DNA from: Macromonas nakdongensis
GTDB taxonomy: Bacteria; Pseudomonadota; Gammaproteobacteria; Burkholderiales; Burkholderiaceae_C
Assembly: GCF_002837145.1 (NCBI RefSeq)
Contig: NZ_NWMV01000054.1
Coordinates: forward strand, 1-49,810
Direction: 5' to 3'
Length of the DNA stretch: 49,810 bases
The stretch's first letter is position 1. Each line of letters begins with the position of its first letter. This document shows, in pieces, positions 37,245 through 48,711 of this stretch. The notes under the pieces are model-generated. The model made no database searches. It was not told where the DNA came from and worked only from the letters and a program-made list of their open reading frames with translations. The translations under genes were made by a program, and so were the position numbers.

Positions 37245-38593
37245 ACGCGAACCAAGTGCTCGCCCAGTTCCAGGCCAAGGGTCTGGAAACCTGCTTCCAC
37301 GACCGCCACATCAACCCGCAGATCTACGCCGGGCTGAACGGCAGCAACTGGTCCATCCAGGACTACGAAGCGCGCGGTGGCTACCAGGCCTTGCGCAAAA
37401 TCCTGGGCAAGGACGGCGGCGATGGCCTGAGCCAGGACCAGGTGATCGCCACCATGAAAGAGTCCTCGCTGCGCGGTCGCGGTGGCGCCGGTTTCCCCAC
37501 CGGACTGAAGTGGAGCTTCATGCCACGCCAGTTCCCGGGCGTCAAGCACCTCGTCTGCAACTCCGACGAAGGCGAGCCGGGCACCTGCAAGGACCGCGAC
37601 ATCCTGATGTACAACCCGCACATCGTGATCGAAGGCATGATCATTGCCGCGTACGCGATGGGCATTGCCGTGGGTTACAACTACATCCACGGCGAGATTT
37701 TCCAGGTCTACGAACGCTTCGAGGCCGCGCTGGAAGAGGCCCGTGCCGCCGGCTACCTGGGCGACAGCATCCTGGGTTCGGGTTTCAGCTTCCAGTTACA
37801 CGCCCACCACGGTTTCGGCGCCTACATCTGTGGCGAAGAAACCGCGCTGCTCGAATCGCTGGAAGGCAAAAAGGGCCAGCCGCGCTTCAAGCCGCCGTTC
37901 CCGGCCAGCTTTGGCCTCTACGGCAAGCCCACCACCATCAACAACACCGAGACCTTCGCGGCGGTGCCCTGGATCATCCGCAACGGCGGCCAGGCCTACC
38001 TCGAATGCGGCAAGCCCAACAACGGCGGCACCAAGATCTTCTCGGTCAGCGGTGACGTGGAGCGACCCGGCAACTACGAGATTCCGCTCGGCACACCGTT
38101 CAGCAAGCTGTTGGAACTGGCCGGTGGCGTGCGCGCCGGCCGCCAACTCAAGGCGGTGATCCCCGGTGGTTCGTCGGCCCCGGTGCTGCCGGCGAACATC
38201 ATCATGGACTGCACGATGGACTACGACTCCATCAGCAAGGCCGGCTCCATGCTGGGTTCGGGTGCGGTGATCGTGATGGACGACAGCCGCTGCATGGTCA
38301 AGTCGCTGCAGCGCTTGAGCTATTTCTACATGCACGAGTCCTGTGGCCAGTGCACCCCCTGCCGCGAAGGCACGGGCTGGCTGTGGCGCATGGTGGACCG
38401 CATCGAACGCGGCGAGGGCAAGCCCAGCGACCTGGCCTTGCTCGACAACGTGGCCGAGAACATCATGGGGCGCACCATCTGCGCCCTGGGTGACGCGGCC
38501 GCCATGCCGGTGCGCGGCATGATCAAGCACTTCCGCCACGAGTTCGAACACCACATCGAACACAAGACCTGCATGGTCCCGGCATACGTTTAA
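37241..38593 (+). CDS. nuoF: NADH-quinone oxidoreductase subunit F
   Basis: The 450-residue 51-kDa subunit binds NADH, FMN and cluster N3. It shows the glycine-rich [17 protein letters not shown], the [16 protein letters not shown] segment, and [14 protein letters not shown] for the [4Fe-4S] cluster. The ATG at 37241 overlaps the nuoE stop; the longer frame from 37118 lies inside nuoE. Confidence 0.98.
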   Translation: MNANQVLAQFQAKGLETCFHDRHINPQIYAGLNGSNWSIQDYEARGGYQALRKILGKDGGDGLSQDQVIATMKESSLRGRGGAGFPTGLKWSFMPRQFPGVKHLVCNSDEGEPGTCKDRDILMYNPHIVIEGMIIAAYAMGIAVGYNYIHGEIFQVYERFEAALEEARAAGYLGDSILGSGFSFQLHAHHGFGAYICGEETALLESLEGKKGQPRFKPPFPASFGLYGKPTTINNTETFAAVPWIIRNGGQAYLECGKPNNGGTKIFSVSGDVERPGNYEIPLGTPFSKLLELAGGVRAGRQLKAVIPGGSSAPVLPANIIMDCTMDYDSISKAGSMLGSGAVIVMDDSRCMVKSLQRLSYFYMHESCGQCTPCREGTGWLWRMVDRIERGEGKPSDLALLDNVAENIMGRTICALGDAAAMPVRGMIKHFRHEFEHHIEHKTCMVPAYV

Positions 38594-38605
38594 CCAGAGC
38601 TGAAC

Positions 38606-40741
38606 ATGGTTGAAATCGAACTCGACGGCAAGAAGGTGGAAGTGCCGCCCGGCAGCATGGTGATGCATGCGGCCGACAAGGCAGGCACCTACATTCCCCA
38701 CTTCTGCTACCACAAGAAGCTGTCCATCGCGGCCAACTGCCGCATGTGTCTGGTGGACGTGGAAAAGGCCCCCAAGCCCATGCCCGCCTGTGCCACCCCG
38801 GTGACCCAGGGCATGGTCGTGCGTACCCAGTCCGACAAGGCCGTCAAGGCGCAGAAGTCGGTCATGGAGTTCCTGCTGATCAACCACCCGCTGGATTGCC
38901 CGATCTGCGACCAGGGCGGTGAGTGCCAGCTGCAGGACCTGGCCGTGGGTTACGGTGGCGGTGCTTCGCGCTACGAGGAAGAAAAGCGCGTGGTGTTCCA
39001 CAAGGACGTGGGCCCGCTGATCTCCATGGAGGAGATGAGCCGCTGCATCCACTGCACCCGCTGTGTGCGCTTCGGCCAGGAAATCGCCGGCATCATGGAA
39101 CTCGGCATGTCGCACCGCGGCGAGCATTCCGAGATCGAAACCTTCGTCGGCGAGAGCGTGGACTCCGAGCTGTCGGGCAGCATGGTCGACATCTGCCCGG
39201 TCGGTGCCCTGACCAGCAAGCCCTTCCGCTACCAGGCGCGTACCTGGGAATTGTCGCGCCGCAAGAGCGTGAGCCCGCACGATTCCACCGGTGCCAACCT
39301 GATCGTTCAGGTCAAGAACAACCGCGTGATGCGCGTGGTGCCACTGGAAAACGAGGCGGTGAACGAATGCTGGATCGCCGACCGCGACCGTTTCAGCTAC
39401 GAAGCCGTCAACGGCGAAGACCGCCTGACCCACCCCATGCTCAAGCAGGGCGGCGAGTGGACCACGGTGGACTGGCAGACCGCGCTGGAATACGTGGCCA
39501 ATGGTCTGAAGCAGGTGCAGTCTGAGCAGGGCGCTGGCGCCATTGGCTTGTTGGCCAGTCCGCACAGCACCGTGGAAGAGCTGTACCTGGCCGGCGCATT
39601 GGTGCGCGGTCTGGGCAGCCAGAACATCGACAGCCGCCTGCGTGCGGCCGACTACGGCAACGCCGCAGCGGCCGGTCAAGCCCGTTGGCTGGGTCTGCCC
39701 ATCGCCGAACTGTCCACCCTGGACCGCGTGCTGGTCGTGGGCTCCAACCTGCGCAAAGACCACCCGCTCTTCGCTCAGCGCATCCGCCAGGCGGCCCGCA
39801 AAGGGGCCCAGGTGAACGTGCTGTGGGCGGCCGCCCAGGACTGGGCCCTGCCGGTGGCCAACGCCGTGCAAGCCGACGCCGGCTACTGGGCCGTGGCCTT
39901 GGCGGGCATTGCCGCCGCCGTGGCAGAAAGCCAGGGCGTGGCCGCACCGGCCCATGTCGAAATCACCGCAGAGGCGCGTGCCGTGGCGGCGTCTTTGCTG
40001 TCGGGCGAGCGCAAAGCCGTGCTGCTGGGCAACGCCGCGGCCCACCACGAACAGGCGTCCGGCCTGCTGGCGCTGGCGCAGTGGATCGCGACCCAGACCG
40101 GTGCCCGCGTCGGTTACCTGACCGAGGCCGCCAACACCGTGGGCGCGCAACTGGTGCGTGCCCTGCCGGGCGATGCTGGCCTGAACGCCACCCAGATGCT
40201 GACCGGCGGCCTGAAAGCCGCGCTGCTGCTGAGCGTGGAGCCGGGCGCCGACACGGCCGTCTGCACCCAGGGCCTGCAGCAGACCGACATGGTGGTCACA
40301 CTCAGCCCGTTCAAGACCAACCTGGACGTGAGCGACGTGCTGCTGCCCATCGCGCCGTTCACCGAAACGTCCGGCTCTTTCGTCAACGCCGAAGGCCGTT
40401 TGCAAGGCTTCCACGCCGTGGTCAAGCCCCTGGGCGAAGCCCGCCCGGCCTGGAAAGTGCTGCGCGTGCTGGGCAACCTGCTGGGCTTGCCGGGCTTCGA
40501 CGCCGAATCGTCGCAGGCGGTGCTGGCCCAGGCCCTGCCGGGGGTGGAGTTGGGTGATTGCGTGCCCGCGCAACGCCTGAGCAATGCCACCGCCGCCGCC
40601 GTGGACACCACAGTCACCAGCGGCACGCCCTGCGTGGCGCCGATCTACCAGCTCGACGGTCTGGTGCGCCGCGCCCCGTCGCTGCAACTGACCGCCGACG
40701 GCCGTGCCGCCCAACGCGCTGAAGAGGGAGTGTGCGCATGA
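38606..40741 (+). CDS. nuoG: NADH-quinone oxidoreductase subunit G
   Basis: The 711-residue 75-kDa subunit has an N-terminal [2Fe-2S] domain ([18 protein letters not shown]), the His-Cys3 N5 site ([14 protein letters not shown]) and the N4 site ([10 protein letters not shown] and ICPVGAL). A molybdopterin-oxidoreductase-like body without cofactor function follows. Where E. coli NuoG has extra cysteines for cluster N7, this protein reads [10 protein letters not shown], so N7 is absent, as in mitochondrial complex I. The stop overlaps the nuoH start. Confidence 0.97.
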   Translation: MVEIELDGKKVEVPPGSMVMHAADKAGTYIPHFCYHKKLSIAANCRMCLVDVEKAPKPMPACATPVTQGMVVRTQSDKAVKAQKSVMEFLLINHPLDCPICDQGGECQLQDLAVGYGGGASRYEEEKRVVFHKDVGPLISMEEMSRCIHCTRCVRFGQEIAGIMELGMSHRGEHSEIETFVGESVDSELSGSMVDICPVGALTSKPFRYQARTWELSRRKSVSPHDSTGANLIVQVKNNRVMRVVPLENEAVNECWIADRDRFSYEAVNGEDRLTHPMLKQGGEWTTVDWQTALEYVANGLKQVQSEQGAGAIGLLASPHSTVEELYLAGALVRGLGSQNIDSRLRAADYGNAAAAGQARWLGLPIAELSTLDRVLVVGSNLRKDHPLFAQRIRQAARKGAQVNVLWAAAQDWALPVANAVQADAGYWAVALAGIAAAVAESQGVAAPAHVEITAEARAVAASLLSGERKAVLLGNAAAHHEQASGLLALAQWIATQTGARVGYLTEAANTVGAQLVRALPGDAGLNATQMLTGGLKAALLLSVEPGADTAVCTQGLQQTDMVVTLSPFKTNLDVSDVLLPIAPFTETSGSFVNAEGRLQGFHAVVKPLGEARPAWKVLRVLGNLLGLPGFDAESSQAVLAQALPGVELGDCVPAQRLSNATAAAVDTTVTSGTPCVAPIYQLDGLVRRAPSLQLTADGRAAQRAEEGVCA

Positions 40742-41814
40742 TCGACGCGATGTACAACGGTGGCCTGAACCTGATCGCCGCCGCCTGGTGGCAGACGGCG
40801 GCCTGGCCGGTGCTGTGGAACCTGATCAAAATCGTTGCCGTTCTGGCGCCCCTGATGGGGGCCGTGGCCTACCTGACGCTGTGGGAGCGCCGCCTGCTGG
40901 GTTTCATGCAGGTGCGCCTGGGTCCGAACCGCGTGGGCCCCTTCGGTCTGTTGCAACCGATCGCCGACGCGCTCAAGCTGCTGAGCAAGGAATTGATCAA
41001 CCCGACCGCCGCCGCCAAGGGTCTGTTCCGCCTGGGGCCGATCATGGCCATCATGCCGGCGCTGGCCGCCTGGGTGGTGGTGCCCTTCGGCCCCGAAGCC
41101 GTGCTGGCCAACGTCAACGCCGGCGTGCTGGTGATTTTGGCCATCACCTCCATCGAGGTCTACGGCGTCATCATCGCCGGCTGGGCATCGAACTCCAAGT
41201 ACGCTTTCCTGGGCGCGCTGCGTGCTTCGGCGCAGATGGTGAGCTACGAGCTGGCCATCGGTTTTTGCTTCCTGGTGGTGGTCATGACCGCCGGCAGCCT
41301 GAACCTGATCGACATCGTCAACTCGCAGAACCGCGGCATGGGCGCCGACATGGGCCTGACCTTCTTGTCGTGGAACTGGCTGCCACTGTTGCCGATTTTC
41401 CTGGTCTACCTGATTTCCGGCGTGGCCGAAACCAACCGCCACCCCTTTGACGTGGTGGAAGGCGAGGCCGAGATCGTCGCCGGTCACATGGTCGAGTACT
41501 CGGGCATGGGCTTTGCCATCTTCTTCCTGGCCGAATACGCCAGCATGTGGCTGGTGTCCATCCTGGCCGTGCTGATGTTCCTGGGTGGCTGGGCTGCGCC
41601 GGTGCCCTTCCTGGACTTCGTCCCGGGCTGGATCTGGCTGGGTGCCAAAACCTTCGTCGTCGTGTCCATGTTCATCTGGATTCGCGCCACTTTCCCCCGC
41701 TTCCGTTACGACCAGATCATGCGTCTGGGCTGGAAGGTCTTCATCCCCGTCACGCTGGTCTGGCTGCTGCTGGTCGGTGCGCTGATGCAGACGTCCTGGA
41801 ACCTCTGGAAGTAA
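40738..41814 (+). CDS. nuoH: NADH-quinone oxidoreductase subunit H
   Basis: The 358-residue membrane subunit contributes to the quinone chamber and the first proton route. It has about eight helices with the family segments [21 protein letters not shown] and [23 protein letters not shown] 40738 overlaps the nuoG stop; a GTG two codons upstream is less likely. Confidence 0.98.
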   Translation: MIDAMYNGGLNLIAAAWWQTAAWPVLWNLIKIVAVLAPLMGAVAYLTLWERRLLGFMQVRLGPNRVGPFGLLQPIADALKLLSKELINPTAAAKGLFRLGPIMAIMPALAAWVVVPFGPEAVLANVNAGVLVILAITSIEVYGVIIAGWASNSKYAFLGALRASAQMVSYELAIGFCFLVVVMTAGSLNLIDIVNSQNRGMGADMGLTFLSWNWLPLLPIFLVYLISGVAETNRHPFDVVEGEAEIVAGHMVEYSGMGFAIFFLAEYASMWLVSILAVLMFLGGWAAPVPFLDFVPGWIWLGAKTFVVVSMFIWIRATFPRFRYDQIMRLGWKVFIPVTLVWLLLVGALMQTSWNLWK

Positions 41815-41827
41815 GGAGCCCACAAGC

Positions 41828-42337
41828 ATGTCTGCCACCGCTGTCGCTCCCTTCTCGTTGAAGGATTTCTTCAAGAGCTTTTTGCTCGTGGAACTGTTCA
41901 AGGGCATGGCCCTGACCGGCCGTTACGCCCTGCGCCGCAAGGTGACGGTGCAGTTCCCCGAGGAAAAGACCCCGCTGTCGCCGCGTTTCCGTGGCCTGCA
42001 CGCCCAGCGCCGTTACGACAACGGCGAAGAACGCTGCATTGCCTGCAAGCTGTGCGAGGCCGTGTGCCCGGCCATGGCCATCACCATCGAGTCCGACGTG
42101 CGCGATGACGGCACCCGCCGCACCACGCGCTACGACATCGACCTGACCAAGTGCATCTTCTGCGGCTTCTGCGAAGAGGCCTGCCCGGTGGACGCCATCG
42201 TCGAGACGCAGATCCTCGAATACCACGGCGAAAAACGCGGCGACCTCTATTTCACCAAAGAGATGCTGCTGGCCGTGGGCGACCGCTACGAGCCCGAGAT
42301 CGCGGCGGCCAAGGCGGCCGACGCCAAGTACCGCTGA
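41828..42337 (+). CDS. nuoI: NADH-quinone oxidoreductase subunit I
   Basis: The 169-residue ferredoxin-like subunit holds clusters N6a and N6b through two CxxCxxCxxxCP motifs: [12 protein letters not shown] and [12 protein letters not shown]. It links NuoG to NuoB in the electron path. AAGGAG precedes the ATG. Confidence 0.98.
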   Translation: MSATAVAPFSLKDFFKSFLLVELFKGMALTGRYALRRKVTVQFPEEKTPLSPRFRGLHAQRRYDNGEERCIACKLCEAVCPAMAITIESDVRDDGTRRTTRYDIDLTKCIFCGFCEEACPVDAIVETQILEYHGEKRGDLYFTKEMLLAVGDRYEPEIAAAKAADAKYR

Positions 42338-42356
42338 AAGGCCAAGCGAGAACAAC

Positions 42357-43001
42357 ATGGATTACCAAGCGGGCTTTTTCTACCTGTTTTCCGCGGTGCT
42401 GCTGTTCGCGGCCTTCCGCGTGGTCACCGCGCGCAACCCGGTGCACGCGGTGCTGTACCTGATGCTGGCCTTCTCCCAGGCGGCCGCCGTGTGGCTGCTG
42501 CTCAAGGCCGAGTTCCTGGGCATCACCCTGGTGCTGGTCTACCTGGGCGCCGTGATGGTGCTGTTCCTGTTCGTGGTGATGATGCTGGACATCAACGTCG
42601 ACGAACTGCGGGTCGGCTTCTGGAAACATTTCCCCCTGGCCGCCGTGCTGGGGGCGCTGGTCAGCGCCGAACTGATCGCGGTGCTGTGGGTCGGCTTCCC
42701 CAAGCTGGGCGTGGAAACCGCCGCTGCGGTGGCCGGGGCCGACCATTCGAACACCCGTGAACTGGGCAAGCTGCTGTACGGCCAGTACAGCTACGCGGTG
42801 GAAGTGGCGGCGGTGATCCTGCTGCTGGCCATGGTCGCGGCCATTGGCCTGACCCTGCGCGAGCGCAAGGAAAGCAAGGCCATCGATCCGGCCATCCAGG
42901 TGCGCGTCAAGGCCGCCGACCGCCTGACGGTGGTGGCGCTGGCGCCCACGCCGAAAGCCGCTGCCGTCGAGCAGCCGAAAGAGGAGGGGAAGACGTCATG
43001 A
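42357..43001 (+). CDS. nuoJ: NADH-quinone oxidoreductase subunit J
   Basis: The 214-residue membrane subunit has about five helices, including the conserved [20 protein letters not shown] segment. A 40-residue hydrophilic C-terminal extension ([20 protein letters not shown] onward) follows the last helix. It overlaps nuoK by 4 nt. Confidence 0.97.
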   Translation: MDYQAGFFYLFSAVLLFAAFRVVTARNPVHAVLYLMLAFSQAAAVWLLLKAEFLGITLVLVYLGAVMVLFLFVVMMLDINVDELRVGFWKHFPLAAVLGALVSAELIAVLWVGFPKLGVETAAAVAGADHSNTRELGKLLYGQYSYAVEVAAVILLLAMVAAIGLTLRERKESKAIDPAIQVRVKAADRLTVVALAPTPKAAAVEQPKEEGKTS

Positions 43002-43306
43002 GTCTGACATTGGGGCATTTCCTGTCGCTGGGCGCGATCCTGTTCGCACTGTCGGTGGTCGGCATCTTCCTGAACCGCAAGAACCTGATCGTGCTGCTGA
43101 TGGCCATCGAACTGATGCTGCTGGCGGTGAACATGAATTTCGTCGCGTTCTCCCACTACCTGGGGGATCTGCACGGCCAGATCTTCGTGTTCTTCATCCT
43201 CACGGTGGCCGCGGCCGAATCGGCGATCGGTCTGGCCATCCTGGTGCTGCTGTTCCGCAACCGTTCCTCCATCAACGTGGACGAACTCAACACGCTCAAG
43301 GGCTGA
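42998..43306 (+). CDS. nuoK: NADH-quinone oxidoreductase subunit K
   Basis: The 102-residue, three-helix subunit carries the two buried glutamates of the proton path, in [17 protein letters not shown] and [19 protein letters not shown]. It is the usual family length and overlaps the nuoJ stop. Confidence 0.98.
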   Translation: MSLTLGHFLSLGAILFALSVVGIFLNRKNLIVLLMAIELMLLAVNMNFVAFSHYLGDLHGQIFVFFILTVAAAESAIGLAILVLLFRNRSSINVDELNTLKG

Positions 43307-43336
43307 CGCTCAAGGGTTTTACGCAAAGTCACAACG

Positions 43337-45376
43337 ATGAGTACAAGCCTTTCTGCAAGCACGCTGCTGGCGGTGCCCCTGGCCCCGCTGCTGGGCTCGG
43401 TCCTGGCCGGTATCCTGGGCACCAAGTTCGGTGGCAACGTCATCGGGCGCCGGGCCTCGCACACCTTCACCATCCTGGGCGTGTTGATCGCCTTCGTCCT
43501 GTCGGCTCTGACGCTGAAGAGCGTGGCCGTGGACGGCGCCCGTTTCAATCAGACCATTTACGAGTGGATGGTGGTGGGCGGCCTGAAGATGGAAATCGGC
43601 TTCATGGTCGATGGCCTGACCGCCATGATGATGTGCGTGGTCACCTTCGTGTCGTTGATGGTGCACCTCTACACCATCGGCTACATGGAGGAAGACGCCG
43701 GCTACAACCGCTTCTTCGCCTACATCTCGCTGTTCACCTTCAGCATGCTGATGCTGGTGATGAGCAACAACCTGCTGCAGCTGTTCTTCGGCTGGGAAGC
43801 GGTGGGCCTGGTGTCTTACCTGCTGATCGGCTTCTGGTTCAACAAGCCGACGGCGATCTTCGCCAACATGAAGGCCTTTCTGGTCAACCGCGTGGGTGAC
43901 TTCGGCTTCATCCTGGGCATTGGCCTGTTGGCGGCCTACACCGGTTCGCTGAACTACACCGAGATCTTTGCCAAGGCCCCGCAACTGGCCGGCATCGAAT
44001 TCCCCTGGTACGTGTTCGGCCAGGATGCGATGTTGGTGACCGTGATCGGCATCTGCCTGTTCATCGGTGCCATGGGCAAATCGGCCCAGTTCCCGCTGCA
44101 CGTCTGGCTGCCCGACTCGATGGAAGGCCCGACCCCGATCTCCGCGCTCATCCACGCCGCCACCATGGTGACCGCCGGCATCTTCATGGTGGCGCGCATG
44201 TCGCCCATCTACGAACTGTCGGACGCGGCGCTGAACTTCATCCTGGTGATCGGCGCCATCACCGCGCTGTTCATGGGCTTCCTGGGTATCATCCAGAACG
44301 ACATCAAGCGGGTCATCGCCTACTCCACGCTGTCGCAGCTGGGCTACATGACCGTGGCGCTGGGCGCCTCGGCCTACTCGGTGGCGGTGTTCCACCTGAT
44401 GACCCACGCCTTCTTCAAGGCGTTGCTGTTCCTGGGGGCCGGCTCGGTCATCATGGGCATGCACCACAACCAGGACATCCGCTGGATGGGCAATGTGCGC
44501 AAGTACATGCCCATCACCTGGATCACCTTCGTGCTGGGCACCCTGGCGCTGATCGGCACGCCGCTGTTCTCCGGTTTCTACTCGAAGGACAGCATCATCG
44601 AGGCGGTGCACTTCAGCCACCTGCCGGCCGCGGGCTTCGCCCACTTCGCGGTGCTGGCCGGCGTGTTCGTCACCTCCTTCTACTCGTTCCGTCTGTACTT
44701 CCTGGTGTTCCACGGCAAAGAGCGTTACGACCAGAACCCGGACGCGCACCACGACGACCACCACCACGACGACCACGGCCACCATGGCGATGGCCAACCG
44801 CACGAGTCGCCGTGGGTGGTGACGGTGCCGCTGCTGCTGCTGGCCATCCCCTCGGTGGTGATCGGTTACATGACCATCCAGCCCATGCTGTTCGGTGACT
44901 TCCTGGCCGACGCCATCCACATCAACGCCGCGCTGCACCCGGCCCTGGTCAAGTTCGCCGAGACCTTCCACGGCCCGCTGGGCATGGCCGCACACGCCCT
45001 GTCCACCCCGCCGCTGTACCTGGCCGCGGCCGGTGCCGTGACCGCCTGGTACATGTACCTGGTCAACCCGGCCGTGCCCCAGGCCATCGGCAAGGCCTTG
45101 CGCCCGGTGGTGGTGGTCCTGGAGAACAAGTACTTCATGGACTGGATCAACGAGAACATCATCGCCAAGGCCGCCCGCGGTGTCGGTATCGGTCTGTGGA
45201 AGGGCGGCGACCGTGGCCTGATCGAAGGCGCGGTGGTCAACCTGAGCTGGAAGATCGTCGGTGCGGTGTCGGGCCTGGTGCGCAAGGGCCAGACCGGCTT
45301 CCTGTACCACTACGCCTTCGTGATGATCGCCGGCGTGCTGGCCTTCATGACCTACTTCGTGTGGCTCGCCAAATAA
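43337..45376 (+). CDS. nuoL: NADH-quinone oxidoreductase subunit L
   Basis: The 679-residue antiporter-like subunit is the distal proton pump and carries the lateral helix. It shows FFGWEAVGLVSYLLIGFWF, AMGKSAQFPLHVWLPDSMEGPTPISALIHAATMVTAGIFM and SGFYSKDSIIEA. A His/Asp-rich patch at residues 469-485 contains eight His and six Asp within a loop. The start is weakly supported by a ribosome binding site, but the family N-terminus fits. Confidence 0.97.
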   Translation: MSTSLSASTLLAVPLAPLLGSVLAGILGTKFGGNVIGRRASHTFTILGVLIAFVLSALTLKSVAVDGARFNQTIYEWMVVGGLKMEIGFMVDGLTAMMMCVVTFVSLMVHLYTIGYMEEDAGYNRFFAYISLFTFSMLMLVMSNNLLQLFFGWEAVGLVSYLLIGFWFNKPTAIFANMKAFLVNRVGDFGFILGIGLLAAYTGSLNYTEIFAKAPQLAGIEFPWYVFGQDAMLVTVIGICLFIGAMGKSAQFPLHVWLPDSMEGPTPISALIHAATMVTAGIFMVARMSPIYELSDAALNFILVIGAITALFMGFLGIIQNDIKRVIAYSTLSQLGYMTVALGASAYSVAVFHLMTHAFFKALLFLGAGSVIMGMHHNQDIRWMGNVRKYMPITWITFVLGTLALIGTPLFSGFYSKDSIIEAVHFSHLPAAGFAHFAVLAGVFVTSFYSFRLYFLVFHGKERYDQNPDAHHDDHHHDDHGHHGDGQPHESPWVVTVPLLLLAIPSVVIGYMTIQPMLFGDFLADAIHINAALHPALVKFAETFHGPLGMAAHALSTPPLYLAAAGAVTAWYMYLVNPAVPQAIGKALRPVVVVLENKYFMDWINENIIAKAARGVGIGLWKGGDRGLIEGAVVNLSWKIVGAVSGLVRKGQTGFLYHYAFVMIAGVLAFMTYFVWLAK

Positions 45377-45389
45377 GGAGAAGAAGAAA

Positions 45390-46865
45390 ATGGGTTTGCT
45401 GAGCCTTGCGATCTGGACGCCGATCTTCTTCGGTGTCGTCCTGCTCGCGATCGGGCGTGACGAACACGCCAATTTCGTGCGCTGGGTGGCGCTCATCGGG
45501 GCCCTGGCGGGTCTGGCGGTGACGGTGCCCCTCTACACCGGCTTCGAAGTCGGCTCCGCCGCGCTGCAATTCGTCGAGAAGAGCGTGTGGATCGGGCGCT
45601 TCAACGTCCACTACCACCTCGCAGTGGACGGCATATCGCTCTGGCTGGTGCTGCTGACGGCCTTCATCACGGTGATCGTGGTCATCGCCGGCTGGGAAGT
45701 CATCACCGAGCGCGTCAACCAGTACATGGGCGCCTTCCTCATCCTGTCGGGCCTGATGATCGGCGTCTTCGCCGCCGCCGACGCGATGCTGTTTTACGTC
45801 TTCTTCGAAGCCACGCTGATCCCGATGTACCTGATCATCGGCATCTGGGGCGGTCCGAACAAGATTTACGCGGCGTTCAAGTTCTTCCTCTACACCTTGC
45901 TCGGCTCGCTGCTGATGTTGGTGGCACTGGTCTACCTCTACAACGTCTCGGGTGGCAGTTTCGACCTGGCCGTGTGGCACAAGCTGCCGCTGGGTGCCGG
46001 CGTCCAGACCGCGCTGTTCTTCGCCTTCTTTGCCGCCTTCGCCGTGAAGGTGCCGATGTGGCCGGTGCACACCTGGTTGCCCGACGTGCACGTGGAAGCC
46101 CCGACCGGTGGCTCCGCCGTGCTGGCCGCCATCATGCTGAAACTGGGTGCCTACGGCTTCCTGCGCTTCTCGCTGCCCATCGCCCCCGATGCCTCGCACG
46201 AGTGGGCCGGTCTGATGATCGGTCTGTCGCTGATCGCGGTGATCTACGTCGGTCTGGTCGCCATGGTGCAGCAGGACATGAAGAAGCTGGTGGCGTATTC
46301 GTCCGTGGCGCACATGGGTTTCGTGTCGCTCGGTTTCTTCCTGTTCAACGAACTGTCGGTGACCGGTGCCATCGTGCAGATGGTCTCGCACGGCTTCGTC
46401 TCGGCCGCCATGTTCCTGGGCATCGGCGTGCTCTACGACCGCGTGCATTCGCGTGAAATCGCCGATTACGGCGGCGTGATCAACACCATGCCGACTTTCG
46501 CCGCCTTCGCCCTGCTGTTCACCATGGCCAACGCCGGCCTGCCGGGCACGGCCGGTTTCGTGGGTGAGTGGATGGTCATTCTGGGGGCGGTCAAGGCCAA
46601 CTTCTGGGTGGGCATGGCCGCGGCCACCGCCCTGATCTTCGGCGCGGCGTATTCGCTGTGGATGTTCAAGCGCGTCTACCTGGGCCCGGTCGGCAACGAC
46701 CACGTCAAGGCCCTGCTGGACATCAACGCGCGCGAATTCCTGGTGATGTCGCTGCTGGCCCTGATGGTGCTGTACATGGGCATCCACCCCAAGCCCTTCA
46801 CCGACGTGATGACCCCCTCGGTCGCCGAGCTGCTCAAGCACGTGGCCGTGTCCAAGCTGCCCTGA
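45390..46865 (+). CDS. nuoM: NADH-quinone oxidoreductase subunit M
   Basis: The 491-residue antiporter-like subunit pumps protons. It shows FYVFFEATLIPMYLIIGIWGG with the key Glu, AFAVKVPMWPVHTWLPDVHVEAPTGGSAVLAAIMLKLGAYG with the key Lys, and VAYSSVAHMGFV. AAGGAG precedes the ATG. Confidence 0.98.
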   Translation: MGLLSLAIWTPIFFGVVLLAIGRDEHANFVRWVALIGALAGLAVTVPLYTGFEVGSAALQFVEKSVWIGRFNVHYHLAVDGISLWLVLLTAFITVIVVIAGWEVITERVNQYMGAFLILSGLMIGVFAAADAMLFYVFFEATLIPMYLIIGIWGGPNKIYAAFKFFLYTLLGSLLMLVALVYLYNVSGGSFDLAVWHKLPLGAGVQTALFFAFFAAFAVKVPMWPVHTWLPDVHVEAPTGGSAVLAAIMLKLGAYGFLRFSLPIAPDASHEWAGLMIGLSLIAVIYVGLVAMVQQDMKKLVAYSSVAHMGFVSLGFFLFNELSVTGAIVQMVSHGFVSAAMFLGIGVLYDRVHSREIADYGGVINTMPTFAAFALLFTMANAGLPGTAGFVGEWMVILGAVKANFWVGMAAATALIFGAAYSLWMFKRVYLGPVGNDHVKALLDINAREFLVMSLLALMVLYMGIHPKPFTDVMTPSVAELLKHVAVSKLP

Positions 46866-46908
46866 GGCGTGAACGCCCACGCCTGACACAGATTTGAGAG
46901 AGCCCTCC

Positions 46909-48393
46909 ATGATTGACAGTATCAGCTTGGCCATGGTCATGCCGGAGATCATCCTCCTGGTGATGACCAGCCTGATCGCGATTTACGACCTGTTCATCCA
47001 GTCGCCCGGTCGTGCCTCGACCCACCGCCTCACCCTGCTGACCCTGGCGGTGGTGGCCGGCCTGGAGGCCTACATGGCCAGCAGCGGCCAGACCCTGAGC
47101 GGCTTTGGCGGCATGGTGGTGAACGATCCGATGGCCGCGTGGCTGAAGTGCTTTGCCGCGGTGGCCATGATCGTGACCCTGGTGTACGCACGCCCCTATG
47201 CGCAGCAGCGCGGCATGCTGCGCGGTGGCGAGCTGTTCTCGCTGGCCTCGTACTCGCTGCTGGGCATGTTCATCATGATCTCGGCCCACCACTTCCTGGT
47301 GGTCTACCTCGGTCTGGAGCTGCTGACCCTGGCCGGCTACGCCCTGGTGGCCCTTCGCCGCGACGACGCACGCGCCACCGAAGCGGCCATGAAGTATTTC
47401 GTCCTCGGTGCCTTGGCCAGCGGCTTCCTGCTCTATGGCCTGTCGCTGTTGTACGGCGCCACCGGTTCTCTGGACATCGCCGTGGTGGCCCAGGCCATCG
47501 CGGCCAATGGCGTCAAGTCCCAGGTGTTGGTGCTGGGCCTGGTGTTCGTGGTCGCCGGCCTGGCCTTCAAGCTGGGGGTGGTGCCCTTCCACATGTGGGT
47601 GCCCGACGTGTACCACGGCGCTCCCACCGCCGTCACGCTGATGATCGGTGGTGCCCCCAAGCTGGCGGCGTTCGCCATCGTCATGCGTTTGCTGGTCGAG
47701 GGCCTGATGCCCCTGGCCGTGGACTGGCAGCAGATGCTGGCGGTGCTGGCCGTGGTGTCGCTCGTCGTTGGCAACCTGGCCGCCGTGGCGCAGACCAACC
47801 TCAAGCGCATGCTGGCCTTCTCCACGATCGCACAGATGGGCTTCATGCTGCTGGCCTTCGTCGGTGGCGTGGTCAACGGCGATGCCAGCAACGCCGCCAA
47901 CGCCTACGGCGCGGCCATGTTCTACGTGGTCACCTACGTGCTGACCACGCTGGCCACCTTCGGTGTGGTGCTGTTGCTGTCGCGCGAAGGTTTCGAGTCC
48001 GAAGAGATCGCCGACCTGGCCGGCCTGAACCAGCGCAGCCCGCTGTACGCCGGCGTGCTGGCGGCCTGCATGTTCTCCTTGGCCGGTGTGCCGCCCCTGG
48101 TCGGTTTCTACGCCAAGCTGTCCGTGCTGCAGGCCCTGTTGCAGGCCGGTGGCGGCTTGTACGTCGGCCTGGCCGTGTTCGCCGTGCTGATGTCGCTGAT
48201 CGGTGCTTTCTACTACCTGCGCATCGTCAAGGTCATGTATTTTGACGCGCCCAGCCAGACGGCGCCCGTAGCCGCCCCCTTGGACGTGCGCGTGGTGCTC
48301 TCCATCAACGGCGCCCTGGTGCTGGTGCTGGGTCTGCTGCCCGGCGGGTTGATGGCCTTGTGCGCCGACGCCATCCGCGCCTTGCTGGTCTGA
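46909..48393 (+). CDS. nuoN: NADH-quinone oxidoreductase subunit N
   Basis: The 494-residue antiporter-like subunit ends the complex I operon proper. It shows [57 protein letters not shown] and [14 protein letters not shown] choose ATG 46909 with GAGAGA upstream; a TTG at 46894 is an unlikely alternative. Confidence 0.98.
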   Translation: MIDSISLAMVMPEIILLVMTSLIAIYDLFIQSPGRASTHRLTLLTLAVVAGLEAYMASSGQTLSGFGGMVVNDPMAAWLKCFAAVAMIVTLVYARPYAQQRGMLRGGELFSLASYSLLGMFIMISAHHFLVVYLGLELLTLAGYALVALRRDDARATEAAMKYFVLGALASGFLLYGLSLLYGATGSLDIAVVAQAIAANGVKSQVLVLGLVFVVAGLAFKLGVVPFHMWVPDVYHGAPTAVTLMIGGAPKLAAFAIVMRLLVEGLMPLAVDWQQMLAVLAVVSLVVGNLAAVAQTNLKRMLAFSTIAQMGFMLLAFVGGVVNGDASNAANAYGAAMFYVVTYVLTTLATFGVVLLLSREGFESEEIADLAGLNQRSPLYAGVLAACMFSLAGVPPLVGFYAKLSVLQALLQAGGGLYVGLAVFAVLMSLIGAFYYLRIVKVMYFDAPSQTAPVAAPLDVRVVLSINGALVLVLGLLPGGLMALCADAIRALLV

Positions 48394-48404
48394 ACCACCC
48401 TGCC

Positions 48405-48707
48405 ATGAACGACTCTGTGTCTGTGTGGCTGGTGGTGGCCTTGGGTTTCCTGGCCGCCAACCTGCCTTTTGTCAACGAACGGGTGCTGGCCTTCTGGCCC
48501 ACGCGGGCTCCGCACAAGAGCCTGTGGCTGCGGCTGTTCGAGATGCTCGTCTGGTACGCCGTGGTCGGCGGGCTGGGCCTGGCCCTGGAGCAGCACGCGG
48601 GCCAGATTTACCCGCAGGGCTGGGAGTTCTACGCGGTGACCGCCGCCATGTTCCTGACCTTCGCCTTCCCGGGTTTCGTCTACCGTTACCTGGCGCGGCG
48701 GCGCTGA
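48405..48707 (+). CDS. DUF2818 family membrane protein
   Basis: The 100-residue protein has three hydrophobic segments (about 6-24, 45-62, 77-95) and the family look LGFLAANLPFVNERVLAFWP and KSLWLRLFEMLVWYAVVG. DUF2818 proteins are found right after nuoN in many Burkholderiales; a link to complex I assembly or stability is an inference from that position. The gap to nuoN is 11 bp and no clear ribosome binding site is seen. Confidence 0.9.
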   Translation: MNDSVSVWLVVALGFLAANLPFVNERVLAFWPTRAPHKSLWLRLFEMLVWYAVVGGLGLALEQHAGQIYPQGWEFYAVTAAMFLTFAFPGFVYRYLARRR

Positions 48708-48711
48708 ATCC

